Shown piece after piece: positions 34,738 through 46,716 of a stretch of 60,887 nt of DNA. Both the position numbers and the translations under genes were made by a program. How positions within the stretch are numbered: position 1 is the stretch's first letter; every line of letters starts with the position of its first letter. The notes under the pieces are model-generated. The model saw nothing but the letters and a program-made list of their open reading frames with translations, did not search any database and was not told the DNA's origin. This stretch comes from Gammaproteobacteria bacterium (GTDB lineage Bacteria > Pseudomonadota > Gammaproteobacteria > Pseudomonadales > Pseudomonadaceae): assembly GCA_023475025.1 (NCBI GenBank), contig JAMCWB010000047.1:1-60887 (forward strand). Reading direction: 5' to 3'.

Positions 34738-36141
34738 TCAGGCGTTATCTGCCTGCAGCTGAGCGCGGCCCCGCGCTACGGCTGCACGCACCTGGGCTGG
34801 TGCGGTACCACCGATATGGTCACGAGCATTCACCGAGCCTTCCAACGTCAGTACGTCAAACACATCCTGCTCGATCTGGTCGCTGAACTGGCGCAGTTCC
34901 TCAAGGCTCATTTCCGCCAGGTCCTTACCCTGGTCGACGCCGTATTTCACCGCCAGGCCGACGATCTCGTGGCAGTCACGGAAGGGCAGGCCCTTGCGCA
35001 CCAGGTAATCAGCCAGGTCGGTGGCGGTAGAGAAACCGCGCAGCGCGGCTTCGCGCATCATGTCTACGCGCGGCTTGATCGCCGGGATCATGTCGGCAAA
35101 GGCGCGCAGGCTGTCACGCAGGGTGTCCACGGCGTCAAACAGGGGTTCCTTGTCTTCCTGGTTGTCCTTGTTGTAGGCCAAAGGTTGGCTTTTCATCAGG
35201 GTCAGCAGGCCCATCAGGTGACCGTAGACGCGACCGGATTTGCCACGAACCAGTTCGGGCACGTCGGGGTTCTTTTTCTGCGGCATGATCGAGGAGCCGG
35301 TGCAGAAGCGATCGGGTAGCTCGATAAAGTTGAACTGTGCACTGGTCCACAGCACCAGCTCTTCCGAGAAACGCGACAGGTGCATCATGGCGACGGCGGC
35401 GGCAGCGCAGAATTCGATGGCGAAATCACGGTCGGACACACCGTCCAGCGAGTTGCCGGAGACGGCATCAAAGCCGAGCAGTTCGCAGGTGATGCTGCGG
35501 TCGATCGGGTAGGTGGTACCGGCCAGCGCCGCGCTGCCCAGCGGCATGCGGTTGACCCGCTTGCGGCAGTCGAGCAGGCGCTCGGTGTCGCGGCGCAGCA
35601 TCTCGTACCAGGCCAGCAGGTGATGACCGAAGGTCACTGGCTGCGCGGTCTGCAGATGGGTAAAGCCGGGCATGATCACCTCGGCGTGCTTTTCCGCTTG
35701 ATCCAGCAGGCCGCTTTGCAGGCGCTCGAGCTCACTGAGGATGATGTCGATTTCTTCACGCAGCCAGAGGCGGATATCGGTCGCGACTTGGTCGTTGCGC
35801 GAGCGTCCGGTGTGCAGCTTCTTGCCGGTAATGCCGATGCGCTGGGTCAGGCGTGCTTCGATGTTCATGTGCACATCTTCCAGCTCGACCTGCCAGTCAA
35901 ACTCGCCCGCTTCGATTTCAGTCTGGATGGCGCGTAGGCCCTCAATAATCGTGTCACGCTCATCCGCGGTCAGTACGCCAACCTTGGCCAGCATGCTGGC
36001 ATGCGCAATCGAGCCCTGAATGTCGTGCTTGTACAGGCGCTTGTCGAAATCCACCGAGGCGGTGAATCTGGCAACAAAGGCATCTACCGGCTCGCTGAAG
36101 CGGCCACCCCAGGATTGGTTGGTCGTTTTATCTTGGCTCAT
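34738..36141 (-). CDS. argH: argininosuccinate lyase
   Basis: 467 residues of the aspartase/fumarase superfamily. It splits argininosuccinate into arginine and fumarate, the last step of arginine synthesis. Signatures are [49 protein letters not shown] and the active-site loop [20 protein letters not shown]. The sequence is full-length. It is divergent from algZ across 88 bases, as in PAO1. Confidence 0.97.
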   Translation of the reverse strand: MSQDKTTNQSWGGRFSEPVDAFVARFTASVDFDKRLYKHDIQGSIAHASMLAKVGVLTADERDTIIEGLRAIQTEIEAGEFDWQVELEDVHMNIEARLTQRIGITGKKLHTGRSRNDQVATDIRLWLREEIDIILSELERLQSGLLDQAEKHAEVIMPGFTHLQTAQPVTFGHHLLAWYEMLRRDTERLLDCRKRVNRMPLGSAALAGTTYPIDRSITCELLGFDAVSGNSLDGVSDRDFAIEFCAAAAVAMMHLSRFSEELVLWTSAQFNFIELPDRFCTGSSIMPQKKNPDVPELVRGKSGRVYGHLMGLLTLMKSQPLAYNKDNQEDKEPLFDAVDTLRDSLRAFADMIPAIKPRVDMMREAALRGFSTATDLADYLVRKGLPFRDCHEIVGLAVKYGVDQGKDLAEMSLEELRQFSDQIEQDVFDVLTLEGSVNARDHIGGTAPAQVRAAVARGRAQLQADNA

Positions 36142-36229
36142 TGCGCTGCATCCGCTGTTGATTTGGCTAAACGGCTACTATACCACTTCACACTTGCGCA
36201 TTCGCGCCCTGCTGGCGGACACTGCAGCC

Positions 36230-37309
36230 ATGAAGAACGGACTCTGGACCCTACTTAAACGACCCTATGCGGGAGATGATTTCTTCCTCCCGGATCTGTG
36301 CTCGTCGATCGCGGTTTTTACCCTGGTGATTCTTGCCGAGCTGGTGGTGCTGCTGTGGGTGCTGGCCGATGCCGGTGGTGGCGGTTTCAACTGGATGCGC
36401 CTGGCCATGGCCTCACTGTTTGTGCAGTGGGTGGTCTTGCTCTCGGCGGCTCTGCTATGCCGTTTGCGTCCCTGGATGCGGCGCCAGGCGTTGGGGTTGT
36501 CCATCGCCGCCTGTTATGCGGTGGTCGTAGGGCTGACGCTGGTATTCACCGTGATGGCCAACTGGGTCCTGTTGCAGGGGCTGGTCGGTGCACCTCTGGT
36601 CGATGCGGCCCAGTTGCTGCGCCACGGGCTGATTGCCTTGATCATGACCAGCCTGTTGTTGCGCTATTTCTATCTGCAGCAGCAGTGGCAGCGCCAGCAA
36701 CAAGCCGAACTGCAGGCCCGCTTGCAGGCCCTGCAGTCACGTATTCGTCCGCACTTTTTGTTCAACAGCCTGAACAGCATTGTCAGTCTGATCGGCACCG
36801 CGCCGGAGAAAGCGGAAAATGCCGTGCTGGATCTGGCTGATCTGTTTCGCGCCAATCTGACCGAGGTCGAGGGTGTGGCTACCTGGGGTGAAGAACGCCG
36901 TTTGTGCGAGGGCTACCTGCGCATTGAGCAGTACCGTCTGGGCGACCGTTTACGGGTCAGTTGGCAGGTAATTGGGCTGCCGGATGCGACGCCGATGCCG
37001 CTGCTGACCCTGCAGCCGATCCTGGAAAACGCGATTTTCTATGGTGTGCAACCGAGTCCGGCCGGTGGCGATGTGCTGATTCGTGCGCGCCGTGAAGGCA
37101 GCCGGGTTGAACTCGAGGTGAGCAACAGTGTCTGTGCTGAAGAGCCTGCCGGTGAAGGCGCGCACATGGCCCTGGATAATATCCATGCGCGCTTGCGAGC
37201 GCTGTTTGGTAGCAAGACAACGCTCGATGCCTGGCAAGATGGATCGCGCTACTTTTGCCGTGTGGTCTACGCTTGTAGACAAGGACCCTCAATGCGGAGT
37301 AATCATTAA
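36230..37309 (+). CDS. algZ: sensor protein AlgZ/FimS (LytS-type histidine kinase)
   Basis: 359 residues. Several hydrophobic spans (about 25-145) form the membrane input domain. A His-kinase domain of the LytS/His_kinase type follows, with RPHFLFNSLNSI (His175, the phosphorylated residue described for P. aeruginosa AlgZ) and a C-terminal ATP-binding part (QPILENAIFYGV). It partners with AlgR, encoded directly downstream. In P. aeruginosa this pair controls twitching motility, alginate and virulence genes. ATG 36230 matches AlgZ length; the frame extends upstream into the intergenic space and argH, without support. Confidence 0.94.
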   Translation: MKNGLWTLLKRPYAGDDFFLPDLCSSIAVFTLVILAELVVLLWVLADAGGGGFNWMRLAMASLFVQWVVLLSAALLCRLRPWMRRQALGLSIAACYAVVVGLTLVFTVMANWVLLQGLVGAPLVDAAQLLRHGLIALIMTSLLLRYFYLQQQWQRQQQAELQARLQALQSRIRPHFLFNSLNSIVSLIGTAPEKAENAVLDLADLFRANLTEVEGVATWGEERRLCEGYLRIEQYRLGDRLRVSWQVIGLPDATPMPLLTLQPILENAIFYGVQPSPAGGDVLIRARREGSRVELEVSNSVCAEEPAGEGAHMALDNIHARLRALFGSKTTLDAWQDGSRYFCRVVYACRQGPSMRSNH

Positions 37310-37312
37310 GGC

Positions 37313-38062
37313 ATGAACGTACTTATCGCCGATGATGAGCCTTTGGCCCGTGAACGCCTGTTGCGCCTGGTAGATGCCTTGCCGGGTTACCAGGCATTGA
37401 GTGAGTGCGCAGCCAACGGGCAGGAGGTGCTGGCGCTGGTAGCGGCGCACCAGCCGGATATTGTGCTGCTCGATATCCGCATGCCTGGTATGGATGGCCT
37501 GCAGGCGGCCGCCAGACTGTGCGAGATGCCGCAGGCGCCGGCCGTCGTCTTCTGCACGGCTTACGGTGAATATGCGCTGGAGGCCTTCAACGTCAGCGCC
37601 GTAGGCTACCTGCTCAAGCCGGTTCGCCGTGAGGACCTGGTCGAGGCGCTGGACAAGGCGCAGCGGCTCAACCGCATGCAGCTGGCCAACCTGGGTCGCC
37701 CGCCTGGCGAGGCTGATGCTGTCCAGACCCGCAGTCATATCAGTGCCCGAACGCGCAAGGGTATCGAGCTGATTCCGGTTGCCGAGGTGATGTATTTCAT
37801 CGCTGACCATAAGTACGTCACCCTGCGTCACGAGCATGGCGAGGTATTGCTGGATGAGCCGCTGAAAGCGCTGGAAGATGAATTCGGTGATCAGTTTGTG
37901 CGCATTCACCGCAATGCTCTGGTGGCAAGGGAGCGTATCGAGCGCTTGCACCGCGAAGGCAGTGGTCACTTCCAGCTCTATCTGAAAGACCTGCCCGATG
38001 AACCACTGACGGTCAGTCGCCGACATGTTCCGGGTGTGCGCAAACTGATGGACCGGCTCTGA
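37313..38062 (+). CDS. algR: LytTR response regulator AlgR
   Basis: 249 residues. A receiver domain (1-120) has acidic pocket DDE at 7-9 and phospho-acceptor Asp54 ([13 protein letters not shown]). A LytTR DNA-binding domain (about 145-249) includes [24 protein letters not shown] and [15 protein letters not shown]. It acts downstream of AlgZ; their genes are three bases apart. hemC starts 76 bases later; an effect on haem genes from cotranscription is possible. Confidence 0.95.
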   Translation: MNVLIADDEPLARERLLRLVDALPGYQALSECAANGQEVLALVAAHQPDIVLLDIRMPGMDGLQAAARLCEMPQAPAVVFCTAYGEYALEAFNVSAVGYLLKPVRREDLVEALDKAQRLNRMQLANLGRPPGEADAVQTRSHISARTRKGIELIPVAEVMYFIADHKYVTLRHEHGEVLLDEPLKALEDEFGDQFVRIHRNALVARERIERLHREGSGHFQLYLKDLPDEPLTVSRRHVPGVRKLMDRL

Positions 38063-38138
38063 GGCAGCGCCAGCCGGTCGCATGGATGCCGGCAGCTGCA
38101 TGGCGTATCATGGCGCTGACACTGTTAGCGAGATTCCC

Positions 38139-39077
38139 ATGACACGAGTACTGCGAATTGCCACCCGCAAGAGCGCCCTGGCCCTGTGGCAGGCCGAATA
38201 CGTCAAAGCCCGTCTGCAAGATCTGCATCCCGGCCTGGAAGTCAGGCTGGTGCCCATGGTCAGTCGCGGCGACAAGCTGCTTGACTCCCCGCTGGCCAAG
38301 ATTGGCGGCAAGGGGTTGTTCGTCAAGGAGCTGGAAACCGCGATCATGAATGACGAGGCCGACCTGGCCGTGCACTCGATGAAAGACGTGCCCATGGCCT
38401 TTCCGCCGGGCCTTGAACTGCCGGTGATCTGCGAGCGCGAAGAGCCGACCGATGCATTTGTCTCCAACCACTATGACCATGTCGACGCCTTGCCGGCGGG
38501 CAGCATTGTGGGTACCTCCAGTCTGCGTCGGCAGGCGCAGTTGCTGGCGCGGCGGCCTGATCTGCAGGTGCGCTTTCTGCGTGGCAATGTAAACACGCGC
38601 CTGGCCAAGCTGGATGCGGGCGAATACGACGCCATTATCCTCGCCACCGCCGGCCTGATGCGCCTTGGCTTTAATGAACGTATTCGCTATGCCATGCCGC
38701 CGGAGGAAAGCCTGCCGGCGGGCGGTCAGGGCGCTGTCGGTATTGAGTGCCGCAGTGAGGACGAGGAGCTCAAAGCCCTGCTGGCACCGCTGAATGATCA
38801 TGACAGCGCTCTGCGCGTGCGCGCCGAGCGGGCACTGAATACGCACCTGAATGGCGGCTGTCAGGTGCCGATTGCCTGCTATGCCATCCGCGAGAATGGG
38901 CAGTTGTGGCTGCGGGGTCTGGTCGGTGAGCCCATGGGTACCACCATGCTGCGTGCCGAGGCGCGCGGGCCGGAAGATGAGCCGGTAGCTCTCGGCATCG
39001 CCGTGGCAGAAGATTTGCTGCGTCAGGGTGCCAAGGCCATTCTGGATGCGGTGTACGAGGAGGCCGACGGCCAGTGA
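38139..39077 (+). CDS. hemC: porphobilinogen deaminase (hydroxymethylbilane synthase)
   Basis: 312 residues, cytosolic. It joins four porphobilinogen units into hydroxymethylbilane. Visible motifs are [83 protein letters not shown] and the cofactor-cysteine loop [11 protein letters not shown] 38139 gives the family N-terminus; the frame could extend to 38082. The end overlaps hemD by four bases. Confidence 0.97.
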   Translation: MTRVLRIATRKSALALWQAEYVKARLQDLHPGLEVRLVPMVSRGDKLLDSPLAKIGGKGLFVKELETAIMNDEADLAVHSMKDVPMAFPPGLELPVICEREEPTDAFVSNHYDHVDALPAGSIVGTSSLRRQAQLLARRPDLQVRFLRGNVNTRLAKLDAGEYDAIILATAGLMRLGFNERIRYAMPPEESLPAGGQGAVGIECRSEDEELKALLAPLNDHDSALRVRAERALNTHLNGGCQVPIACYAIRENGQLWLRGLVGEPMGTTMLRAEARGPEDEPVALGIAVAEDLLRQGAKAILDAVYEEADGQ

Positions 39078-39829
39078 AACGGGTGCTGTTGACCCGCAGC
39101 CAGGCTGACAATACACGTCTGGCTGAGCAGTTGCAGGTACGGGGGATTGCCAGCCAGAGTTTGCCGCTGCTGGATCTGCAAGCGCTGGAGGAAACCCCGC
39201 AGCAGCGCAGTCTGATGCTGGATCTGGATCGCTATCACGCGGTGATGGTGGTCAGTCCGACGGCTGCACGACTTGGCTTGCAGCGATTGGATCGCTATTG
39301 GCCGCAGCCGCCTGCCGGACAGTACTGGTTTGCCGTCGGTGCCGGAACGGCAGCGCCGCTGGCGGACTACGGTTTGCCGGTGCAGTATCCGCAACAGGGT
39401 CAGGACAGTGAAGCCTTGCTGGCGTTGCCGATCTGGTCGCAGCTACTGCAACAGGAGCGCTTGCGGGTGCTGATCTGGCGCGGGCAAGGCGGACGCGAGC
39501 ATCTGGCCAATCAGGTGCGGGCAGCCGGCGGCCAGGTCGACTATCTTGAACTGTATCGACGCCAGCCAGGTGCTGGACTGAGTGAGGGGCTGGCCAATGC
39601 TGAGGCAGCCGGTGTGACCGATATCCTGCTACTCAGCAGTCAGGCGCTGCAGTTCTGGCAGCAGGCGGCGGCAGGACACTGGTCGCAGCAGGCGCGCTGG
39701 CGCTGCTGGGTACCCAGTGAGCGGGTTGCCGAGTTGGCGCGCGCTGCAGGCTGTACCGATGTGCGCGTTTGCGCAGGGGCTGATGATGCTGCCTTGATCG
39801 CGGCGATCAGTGCCGATCATATGAGCTGA
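39074..39829 (+). CDS. hemD: uroporphyrinogen-III synthase
   Basis: 251 residues. It closes and isomerises hydroxymethylbilane to uroporphyrinogen III. The family is poorly conserved, but [17 protein letters not shown] at the start, [21 protein letters not shown] and [21 protein letters not shown] in the middle fit it. It overlaps hemC by four bases and precedes hemX by 13, a conserved haem operon. Confidence 0.92.
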   Translation: MKRVLLTRSQADNTRLAEQLQVRGIASQSLPLLDLQALEETPQQRSLMLDLDRYHAVMVVSPTAARLGLQRLDRYWPQPPAGQYWFAVGAGTAAPLADYGLPVQYPQQGQDSEALLALPIWSQLLQQERLRVLIWRGQGGREHLANQVRAAGGQVDYLELYRRQPGAGLSEGLANAEAAGVTDILLLSSQALQFWQQAAAGHWSQQARWRCWVPSERVAELARAAGCTDVRVCAGADDAALIAAISADHMS

Positions 39830-39842
39830 CAAGGGGACAGGC

Positions 39843-41129
39843 GTGGACTCAAGCAACAAGAACAAGGATGCTACCGCTTCACCAGCGGCGGCTGACGCAG
39901 AACCCACCACCGCTGCGGGCAAGAGTACCGGCCCGGCAGAGCAGCCAGCCACGGAGTCGACCAGCACGGCTGCGACCAAGGCTGCCAGCCAGCCGGAAGC
40001 GGCGCCGGAAAAGGTCGCGGTGAAAAAACAGAAAAGCAGTTCGGGCACTGGCTCGGGTTCAGGAGCAGGTGGCACGCCGCCCACAACGCCAGTCACCAAG
40101 GGTGGCAGCTCTGGACGAGGTCTGGGTTTGCTGGCCCTGCTGATTGCCCTGCTGGCGCTGGCACTCAGCGGCTGGCAGTGGTGGCAACAGCAGTCGGCAA
40201 CTACCGCCGAGTCAGGGTGGGAGTCCGCCATAGAGGAACTGACCAGCCAGCAGGAACGTGCGCAGCAATCCTTGCGCAGAGAACTGCAGGGTCTGGCGCG
40301 CAGCAGCGAGCTGGAACAGCTGCAGCGGCTGGCCGCCGACCTGCAGCGCAGCCAGCAGAATCTGGGTCAGCGCCTGGACACCCTGCAGGGCGAAGAAGAC
40401 GATCAGTGGCAGCTGGCTGAAGCCCAGTACCTGTTGCGCCTGGCCTCCTTGCGCCTGATTGCTGCCGATGATGTCGCTACAGCCCGCCAGCTGCTCGATG
40501 CGGTGGATGACATCCTCAAGCAACAGCCGGACAGCGGCGTGTTCAGCCTGCGTGAAAGCCTGGCGCAGTATCAGGCCGAGCTGGCGGAGCTGGGTGAGAT
40601 TGATCGCCCGGGTATCTATGTGCGCCTCGGTGCCCTGCGTGAGCAGGTCAACCGCCTGGTGGCCTTGCCGGTCCCGGTGTTTGATCCGGAAGAAGTCACG
40701 GTGGAAGAAGAGTATGCCGAGCGTATGGAGCGGCGCACGCGCTGGGAGCGGGTTCTGATGCGTCTTGAGCGCTACGTTCGGGTTGATTTTCAGCGCGGCA
40801 AGGTGGTGACGCCGCTGCTGGATGCTGCCGAAATGCAGCGTATCCGCCGCACCCTGCAGCTGACCCTGGAGCAGGCGCAGTGGGCGGCGCTGCGCGGTGA
40901 GGAGGCGGTTTATGAAGCCTCGCTGGAGCAGGCGGACAGTATCCTGCGCCAGTTCTTCGAGCTGGATAACAGCCTGGTGCAGGCCATGCAAAGCCAGTTA
41001 CAGACGCTGGCGGAACAGCCGGTTAGCCTGTCACCTCCGGCGTTGTCCGATCTGGAGCAGGCGCTGGCGGCCTATATCAAGCAGCGGACCGAGCGGGACA
41101 ATGGCGCCGAGCCTGAGGAGGCGCCATGA
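39843..41129 (+). CDS. hemX: HemX-type membrane protein
   Basis: 428 residues, GTG start. A low-complexity Ala/Thr/Ser/Pro-rich cytoplasmic N-terminus (about 1-95) is followed by one membrane span (GLLALLIALLALALSGWQWW) and a long periplasmic helical domain with coiled-coil character. Often annotated as uroporphyrin-III C-methyltransferase, but no SAM-binding methylase motif is present, so that name is misleading. The role with HemY is unclear. The end overlaps hemY by four bases (ATGA). Confidence 0.9.
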   Translation: MDSSNKNKDATASPAAADAEPTTAAGKSTGPAEQPATESTSTAATKAASQPEAAPEKVAVKKQKSSSGTGSGSGAGGTPPTTPVTKGGSSGRGLGLLALLIALLALALSGWQWWQQQSATTAESGWESAIEELTSQQERAQQSLRRELQGLARSSELEQLQRLAADLQRSQQNLGQRLDTLQGEEDDQWQLAEAQYLLRLASLRLIAADDVATARQLLDAVDDILKQQPDSGVFSLRESLAQYQAELAELGEIDRPGIYVRLGALREQVNRLVALPVPVFDPEEVTVEEEYAERMERRTRWERVLMRLERYVRVDFQRGKVVTPLLDAAEMQRIRRTLQLTLEQAQWAALRGEEAVYEASLEQADSILRQFFELDNSLVQAMQSQLQTLAEQPVSLSPPALSDLEQALAAYIKQRTERDNGAEPEEAP

Positions 41130-42373
41130 GCAAAAGTTACCTGGCTGTGCTGGCGGTCCTGCTGATCGCTGCCCTGCTGGGCATGGCGGTGGCCGAAGAC
41201 CCCGGCTATCTGCTGATTGCCTGGCGCAACGTATCGCTGGAGACCAGTATCTGGGTCGGCCTGGCCTTTTTGCTCGCGCTCTGGTTGGCCCTGGGTCTGC
41301 TGCGGGCGCTGGTCCGTCTGCTCAATGCCTCCGGACGCAAGATCAACCCCTGGTCGCGGCATAACCGCCAGCGCCGGGCGCATCAGCTCACCACCCGTGG
41401 CCTGCTGGAGTTTGCCGAAGGCCACTGGAAAACCGCCCAGCGACTGTTGCACCGTGCTGCGCCGGCAGCAGATCAGCCCTTGATCAACTATCTGGCAGCG
41501 GCGCGAGCGGCCTATGAACAAGGTGATTATGCCGGTGCTGATGAGCTGCTGCGCGAAGCCTATGACAGTTCGCCGAAAGCAGAAGTGGCGATTGCCGTGA
41601 CGCAGGCGCAGCTGCAAATGGCGCGGGGTCAGTACGAACAGGCTCTGGCCACCCTGACCCGCTTGCGCAAGCGCTATCCGAAACACCTCTTTGCGCTCAA
41701 GCTGATGAGCCGTCTGTATCTGCGCCTGCAGGACTGGGAGCGCCTGGAAGCCTTGCTGCCAGAGCTGCGCAAGCACAAGGTACTGACCGCAGAGGATTTC
41801 CAGCAGTTGGAGCGCGAGGTGTATCAGGCGTTGTTGCAGCAGGCCGGCGAGCGTAGCCTGCATCAGGTGCCGGGTGATATGCATCCGCTGACCAGTTGCT
41901 GGCAGCGCTTGCCAAAAGTGCTGCGACAGGATCAGGACATGTTGGCGATCTACGCTGTGCAACTGCGCCTGTCGGGGCTGGATGCAACAGCTGAGGAGGC
42001 ATTGCGTGCTGCCTTGCGGCAACACTACAGCGATCGTTTGATGCATCTGTATGGCTTGCTGGCAGGGCCTGATCCGCAGAAGCAGCTGGCCACAGCCGAG
42101 AACTGGCTCAGTGCACAGCCGCATAACCCGGTTCTGCTGTTGGCTTTGGGGCGGCTGGCACTACGTAACCAGCTGTGGGGTAAGGCGCGCGAATACCTGG
42201 AAGCCAGCTTTCACAGCAAGAAGGATATCCAGACCTGTGCCGAGCTGGTGCGCTTGCTGGATCAGCTCGGTGATGTGGCGGCCAGTCAGCAAGTGCTGCG
42301 TGAAGGCTTCAGGCTGATGGCCGGTGACCTGCCGGAACTACCCTTGCCGCAGCGAGCGCTCCCGGCGGAGTGA
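41126..42373 (+). CDS. hemY: HemY-type TPR membrane protein
   Basis: 415 residues. Two N-terminal membrane spans (SYLAVLAVLLIAALLGMAVAE and SIWVGLAFLLALWLALGLL), then a helical TPR-like domain with repeats near AAARAAYEQGDYAGADELLREAY and GQYEQALATLTRLRKRYPKHLFAL. This is the HemY-N family found beside hemX; it differs from protoporphyrinogen oxidase HemY of Bacillus. Its function in haem supply is not established. It is last of hemC-D-X-Y and ends 19 bases from a convergent reductase. Confidence 0.9.
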   Translation: MSKSYLAVLAVLLIAALLGMAVAEDPGYLLIAWRNVSLETSIWVGLAFLLALWLALGLLRALVRLLNASGRKINPWSRHNRQRRAHQLTTRGLLEFAEGHWKTAQRLLHRAAPAADQPLINYLAAARAAYEQGDYAGADELLREAYDSSPKAEVAIAVTQAQLQMARGQYEQALATLTRLRKRYPKHLFALKLMSRLYLRLQDWERLEALLPELRKHKVLTAEDFQQLEREVYQALLQQAGERSLHQVPGDMHPLTSCWQRLPKVLRQDQDMLAIYAVQLRLSGLDATAEEALRAALRQHYSDRLMHLYGLLAGPDPQKQLATAENWLSAQPHNPVLLLALGRLALRNQLWGKAREYLEASFHSKKDIQTCAELVRLLDQLGDVAASQQVLREGFRLMAGDLPELPLPQRALPAE

Positions 42374-42392
42374 CCCTGTGCGCGACTGGATG

Positions 42393-43367
42393 TCAGTCGC
42401 GCGGTGCATAGGCAAAAACGTCGGCGTGCATATTGGCCGCCGGCATGCCGGCGGCGACCAGCGCATCCAGAGTGCCATAGACCATAGGCGGCGAGCCGCT
42501 GGCAATCACATGGTAGGGGCTCAGGTCGATGCCCAGGTCTTCAATCACCACAGCCGGTAACAAACCCTGACGTCCTTCCCAGGCGGGATCATCACTGACT
42601 ACCTGATGCATGAACAGGTTGGGCATGGCTGCCCATTCTGCCCAATAGGGTGCCTGGTAGAAATCGGCTGCTTCGCGAACACCCCAGTAGAGGTGGATCG
42701 GCGGCGTAAAGCCAAGGTGGCGGCAATGTTCGATCAGGCTTTGCATCTGCGCCAGGCCGGTACCGGCGGCAATCAATACCAGAGGGCCAGGTGGCAGATG
42801 GGCCAGGTGGCAATCACCAAAGGGCAGCCTGACCCGCGCCAGACGATCACGGCGAATCTGCTCAACCATGGCCAGCGTCTGTTGGTCGCGGGTGAGAATG
42901 TGCAGCTCGATCACGCGTTCTTCAGTGGGCGTTGAGGCAATCGAGAAAGCGGAAAGCTGCTCATCGCCGCGCTCGAGTAGTAGATACTGGCCGGGGTGGT
43001 AGTTGATACGTTTGCCCGCTGGCGCACGCAGGCGCAGGCGCCAGACGTCAGCCCCCAGATCTTCGGCACTGTCCAGCTGGCAGGCGATGCTGTGCACCGG
43101 CAGCTCATCCGGGGCAAGAACCCCTTCCCACTGCAGTTCGCAGTCTTCCAGAGGCTGGGCTATACAGGTGTAGAGCTCGCCCTGGTCGACGATCTCGCTG
43201 TCGGGCATGCGCGCACTACCGCTGATCAGATTGGCGGTGCAGACATGGCAATTACCGTTGCGGCAGCTCTGTGGTGCGTCAAAACCCAGCCGGCGCGCGG
43301 CATCCAGAATGCGCTCGCCGGGCTGCAGTTCGATCACATGCCCGGACGGTTGCAGAGTTACTTTCAT
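42393..43367 (-). CDS. 2Fe-2S ferredoxin-NAD(P)H flavoreductase
   Basis: 324 residues. The plant-type 2Fe-2S domain (1-90) has ligands in [10 protein letters not shown] and the last Cys near YTCIAQ. An FAD-binding barrel ([18 protein letters not shown]) and an NAD(P) domain ([18 protein letters not shown]) follow. The architecture matches AscD-like and Fre-like reductases, which pass electrons from NAD(P)H to flavin or an iron partner. Start 43367 gives MKVTLQPSG; the frame extends inside ubiD. It overlaps ubiD by four bases (ATGA), so the pair is translationally coupled. Confidence 0.92.
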   Translation of the reverse strand: MKVTLQPSGHVIELQPGERILDAARRLGFDAPQSCRNGNCHVCTANLISGSARMPDSEIVDQGELYTCIAQPLEDCELQWEGVLAPDELPVHSIACQLDSAEDLGADVWRLRLRAPAGKRINYHPGQYLLLERGDEQLSAFSIASTPTEERVIELHILTRDQQTLAMVEQIRRDRLARVRLPFGDCHLAHLPPGPLVLIAAGTGLAQMQSLIEHCRHLGFTPPIHLYWGVREAADFYQAPYWAEWAAMPNLFMHQVVSDDPAWEGRQGLLPAVVIEDLGIDLSPYHVIASGSPPMVYGTLDALVAAGMPAANMHADVFAYAPRD

Positions 43368-44833
43368 CGGTCGATTCCCAGTTCGCCCCAGAGGTGGTCG
43401 ATACGGCTGACGACATCGGCGTCCTGCTTGATGGCGGTTCCCCATTCACGGTTGGTTTCCCCCGGCCACTTGTTGGTGGCATCCAGACCCATCTTGCTGC
43501 CCAGACCGGAAATCGGTGAGGCAAAGTCGAGGTAATCAATCGGTGTATTGTCGATCAGCACGGTATCACGCTTGGGGTCCATGCGCGTGGTGATGGCCCA
43601 GATGACATCCTGCCAGTCGCGTACGTTGACGTCATCGTCGGTGACAATGACGAACTTGGTGTACATGAACTGACGCAGGAAGCTCCAGACGCCAAGCATG
43701 ACGCGCTTGGCGTGGCCTGGGTACTGTTTCTTCATCGACACCACCGCCATACGGTAGGAACAGCCTTCCGGTGGCAGGTAGAAGTCGGTGATTTCCGGGA
43801 ACTGCTTCTGCAGGATGGGAACGAACACCTCATTCAGCGCCACACCCAGGATTGCCGGCTCATCCGGTGGCCGGCCGGTGTAGGTGCTGTGATAGATCGG
43901 GTCTTCACGGCGAGTGATTCGCTCGACGGTGAACACCGGGAAGCGATCCACTTCGTTGTAGTAGCCGGTATGGTCGCCAAAGGGTCCTTCGTCGGCCATT
44001 TCATCCGGGTGGATGACGCCTTCGAGGATGATTTCGGCACTGGCGGGTACCTGCAGCTCACTGCCACGGCATTTGACCAGGCGGGTGCGCTCGCCGCGCA
44101 GCAGGCCGGCAAAGGCATATTCAGACAAGGTGTCAGGAACCGGGGTGACGGCACCGAGAATGGTCGCCGGGTCGGCCCCCAGGGCGACGGCAATCGGAAA
44201 CGGCTGGCCAGGGTGTTTCTGTTTCCATTCATGGAAGTCCAGTGCACCGCCACGGTGGCTGAGCCAGCGCATGATGACCTTGTTGCGGCCAATCACCTGC
44301 TGGCGGTAGATGCCCATGTTCTGGCGTTCCTTGTGTGGCCCTTTGGTCACGACCAGGCCCCAGGTGATCAACGGGCCGGCATCGCCTGGCCAGCAGGTCT
44401 GCACCGGAATCTTGCTCAGATCGACATCGTCGCCTTCTTCGATCACTGCCTGGCAAGGCGCATCGCGGACAACCTTGGGCGCCATGGACAGGACTTTCTT
44501 GAAGATCGGCAGTTTGGACCAGGCGTCTTTCAGCCCCTTGGGTGGATCGGGTTCCTTGAGGAAGGCCAGCAGCTTGCCGATTTCACGCAGCTCGCTGACG
44601 TCACTGGCGCCCATGCCCAATGCGACGCGCTCGGGGGTGCCGAACAGGTTGCCGAGTACGGGCATGCTGTGGCCGGTCGGGTTTTCGAACAGCAGTGCCG
44701 GTCCACCCATGCGCAGGGTGCGGTCACAGACTTCGGTCATTTCGAGTACAGGGGAGACGGGCGTCTGGATGCGCTTGAGTTCGCCGCGCTGTTCCAGGCC
44801 TTTGATGAAGTCGCGTAGATCGGAGTATTGCAT
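43364..44833 (-). CDS. ubiD: 3-octaprenyl-4-hydroxybenzoate decarboxylase
   Basis: 489 residues of the UbiD family, which use prenylated FMN (made by UbiX) to decarboxylate 3-polyprenyl-4-hydroxybenzoate in ubiquinone synthesis. Typical sequence includes [47 protein letters not shown] and [23 protein letters not shown]. Start 44833 (MQYSDL) is preferred over 44851. It is followed directly by the flavoreductase gene. The 400-bp region upstream carries a palindromic repeat and a tandem repeat before rho. Confidence 0.96.
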   Translation of the reverse strand: MQYSDLRDFIKGLEQRGELKRIQTPVSPVLEMTEVCDRTLRMGGPALLFENPTGHSMPVLGNLFGTPERVALGMGASDVSELREIGKLLAFLKEPDPPKGLKDAWSKLPIFKKVLSMAPKVVRDAPCQAVIEEGDDVDLSKIPVQTCWPGDAGPLITWGLVVTKGPHKERQNMGIYRQQVIGRNKVIMRWLSHRGGALDFHEWKQKHPGQPFPIAVALGADPATILGAVTPVPDTLSEYAFAGLLRGERTRLVKCRGSELQVPASAEIILEGVIHPDEMADEGPFGDHTGYYNEVDRFPVFTVERITRREDPIYHSTYTGRPPDEPAILGVALNEVFVPILQKQFPEITDFYLPPEGCSYRMAVVSMKKQYPGHAKRVMLGVWSFLRQFMYTKFVIVTDDDVNVRDWQDVIWAITTRMDPKRDTVLIDNTPIDYLDFASPISGLGSKMGLDATNKWPGETNREWGTAIKQDADVVSRIDHLWGELGIDR

Positions 44834-44987
44834 CTCAGCTTCAGGCCTCAAGCAACGGGCGGCAAACCCTGATCAGTTTGCCGCCCGTGAATTGGATGTG
44901 AAGCGCATTATGCCGACTGGGCGGCAACAGCAACAGGGTAAATTGCTACAAGTTTGTGCGGATAGCTGCCGGCTGATTACACAACAG

Positions 44988-45170
44988 CACTGATTATATC
45001 GGCCTCTGTGTTTCAGCCTGATTGGCGTTGACCAGCTCTGGACACGCCGTAAACCCTTCCCTGGGGGGGCTCGTAGATGCACTGGCAGAAAATTGCTCCT
45101 GCATTTTCTGCTCTTCCGCCATCCTTGGCGGTCGCCTGGCATCTAACGGTCCAGAGCCGCTCAACGCCAA
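44988..45170. repeat. palindromic repeat element, copy 2
   Basis: Fills much of the 400-bp gene-free gap 44834-45233. Arms TTGGCGTTGACCAGCTCTGG... (45022-45043) and its partner (45149-45170) are complementary with two mismatches. The core matches copy 1 (GACACGCCGTAAACCC..., TCGTAGATGC, TTGCTCCTGC, GGTCGCCTGGCATCTAACGG). The left flank CACTGATTA at 44988-44996 also matches copy 1. Stem GCAGAAAAT/ATTTTCTGC differs from copy 1 (GCGGAAAAT/ATTTTCCGC) yet stays paired. Confidence 0.85.
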
Positions 45171-45190
45171 CCAGTCTGGTCCAATTATCG

Positions 45191-45225
45191 CTTCCAGCTT
45201 CCAGCTTCCAGCTTCCAGCTTCCAG
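45191..45225. repeat. tandem repeat of CTTCCAG, five copies
   Basis: Five exact copies of a seven-base unit, ending eight bases before the rho stop codon region. This is a simple repeat prone to slippage; on the rho strand it reads CTGGAAG. No coding role. Confidence 0.9.
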
Positions 45226-45233
45226 TCTATAGC

Positions 45234-46499
<1,266 letters not shown>

Positions 46500-46716
46500 A
46501 GGTTAGCTGGAATGTAGTTTCGGCAGGACGGGTTGGTCTTGGGCCGCCATGGGGCACGCCGCATGGGGCAGTTGGGTCGTTCTGGGTGAAATCAGGAAAG
46601 ACACAGCCGTAGGCAACGGCAGTGAATTGGTAGGTAAACTTATCACCGCTTTCGGGTGACGTCCAGCCCGGATTGACACCGGGCCGGAATTTATCGCCAG
46701 GGCAGGCCGGGCAGGC

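Noticed and set aside
43712..44818. Plus-strand open frame of 368 codons across ubiD
   Set aside because: Antisense shadow of ubiD.
45191..45225. CRISPR array
   Set aside because: The repeat is a seven-base unit without spacers.
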